Positions 63,420 to 64,000 of a DNA stretch of 64,000 bases are shown in pieces (the stretch's first letter is position 1; every line of letters starts with the position of its first letter). The stretch comes from Corynebacterium caspium DSM 44850 (GTDB lineage Bacteria > Actinomycetota > Actinomycetes > Mycobacteriales > Mycobacteriaceae), in NCBI RefSeq assembly GCF_030440555.1, contig NZ_CP047118.1, positions 1,612,001 to 1,676,000 on the forward strand, given 5' to 3'. The notes below the pieces were generated by a model. It ran no database searches, was not told the DNA's origin, and saw only the letters and a list, made by a program, of their open reading frames with translations. A program made the translations under genes and the position numbers.

Positions 63420-64000
63420 TTAATTTGCTTTATTTAACAGGGCCGCGCGGGCACGTTCTCTGGTTACTGCAGCTACTGCGCTTAGCGGAATGCCTGCGGG
63501 GCATACATCGGCGCATTCACCGTATAGGGAACAGTGTCCGAAGTTGGTTTCCATTTCATCAACCATCTTGCGGGCACGTTTGCCGCGCTCCTCTTTGCCT
63601 AGTGGCAATAAGGACAGGTGGGTTAGTTTGGCACCGGTAAAGAGGTGTGCTGCGCCATTGGGGCAAGCAGCTACGCAAGCTCCGCAGCCGATGCAGGCGG
63701 CGTGATCTAGGGAAAGCTCAGCGGTTTCGTGGTTTAGGTGCAGGGTGTCTGCATCGGGAGCGGTGCCGGCTTCGACGGAAATATAGCCGCCTTGTTGCAG
63801 CACGCGATCCAGCGCCGAGCGATCTACCACCATGTCCTTGATAACTGGATATGCGGCGGAGCGGAAAGGCTCTATGCGCAGCGTATCGCCATCTTTATAG
63901 TTAACTAGGCGCTGTTCACAGGCTGGGGCATTTTTGCCGGCACCGTGTGGGCGTCCGTTAACCATAAGTCCACAAGTGCCACAGATTCCTTCACGACAAT
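63420..64000 (-). CDS. sdhB: succinate dehydrogenase iron-sulfur subunit SdhB (partial)
   Basis: The C-terminal 193 residues are present, and the start lies beyond the right edge. The end of the [2Fe-2S] domain is seen as REGICGTCGLMVNG. Two ferredoxin-like clusters follow, CIGCGACVAACP and CSLYGECADVCP, as expected for [4Fe-4S] and [3Fe-4S] centres. SdhB passes electrons from the flavoprotein SdhA to menaquinone via SdhC. Confidence 0.96.
   Translation of the reverse strand, partial: CREGICGTCGLMVNGRPHGAGKNAPACEQRLVNYKDGDTLRIEPFRSAAYPVIKDMVVDRSALDRVLQQGGYISVEAGTAPDADTLHLNHETAELSLDHAACIGCGACVAACPNGAAHLFTGAKLTHLSLLPLGKEERGKRARKMVDEMETNFGHCSLYGECADVCPAGIPLSAVAAVTRERARAALLNKAN

Noticed and set aside
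1..64000. tRNA, rRNA, CRISPR arrays and insertion sequences
   Set aside because: No cloverleaf-like stretches, spaced identical repeats, or transposase motifs were recognised on reading. A dedicated search could still find a small RNA.

Overview
The window is a stretch of chromosome from a Corynebacterium-like actinomycete (order Mycobacteriales). The evidence is the gene content and order: a menaquinone cluster, a haem cluster with HemL and actinobacterial CgoX, mycothiol MshA, SenX3-RegX3, the mannosyltransferase MgtA, a single-chain type I fatty acid synthase, and many short genes known only from this order. Read left to right, the order largely follows Mycobacterium tuberculosis from about Rv0561c back to Rv0476, with a few insertions. 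Base composition is moderate, and genes are packed tightly, with many 1-40 bp overlaps.

Layout. 1-11.3 kb: menaquinone synthesis (menG, menD, menC, menB, menE, menA) with mgtA, a DUF3592 protein, a lipoprotein and the phosphate permease pit. 11.4-12.3 kb: two small membrane-protein genes. 12.3-16.4 kb: a dTDP-rhamnose cluster (rmlA, rmlC, rmlB) interrupted by an oppositely oriented DUF222/HNH endonuclease gene, probably an insertion relative to the ancestral order. 16.4-21 kb: system II cytochrome c maturation (ccsB, resB, ccdA, a TlpA-like thioredoxin) and a histidine phosphatase. 21-35 kb: haem synthesis (hemL, cgoX, hemE, hemB, hemD, hemC, hemA), with a P-type ATPase homologue that has lost its catalytic residues, its small membrane partner and a glutaredoxin-like gene. 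35-38.3 kb: a SerB-like HAD phosphatase and a deleted type I restriction locus (start of hsdM joined to the end of hsdR). 38.2-46.4 kb: bS22, a HTH protein, proC, an Rv0497-like membrane protein, ppx, an Rv0495c-like protein, regX3-senX3, gpm and mshA. 46.4-57.4 kb: a fatty acyl-CoA ligase and the 3,010-residue FAS I. 57.4-64 kb: murB, DUF2505, a methyltransferase, a DUF2993 protein, a shortened deoC-like gene, DUF2516 and DUF445 membrane proteins, and the end of the sdh operon.

The genes mainly serve respiration and the cell envelope: menaquinone, haem, cytochrome c maturation and succinate dehydrogenase build the electron-transport chain, while rml, mgtA, fas, fadD and murB feed the arabinogalactan, lipoglycan, mycolate and peptidoglycan layers.

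The most unusual signals are the catalytically dead P-type ATPase in the haem operon, a terminator-like composite hairpin directly in front of hemD, the hsdM/hsdR deletion scar, the rml-HNH island bordered by a 23-bp palindrome, and a recurring habit of GC-rich tandem repeats in spacers, at gene ends and as Ala/Pro-rich inserts inside conserved enzymes. No tRNA, rRNA, CRISPR array, transposase or integrase was recognised.
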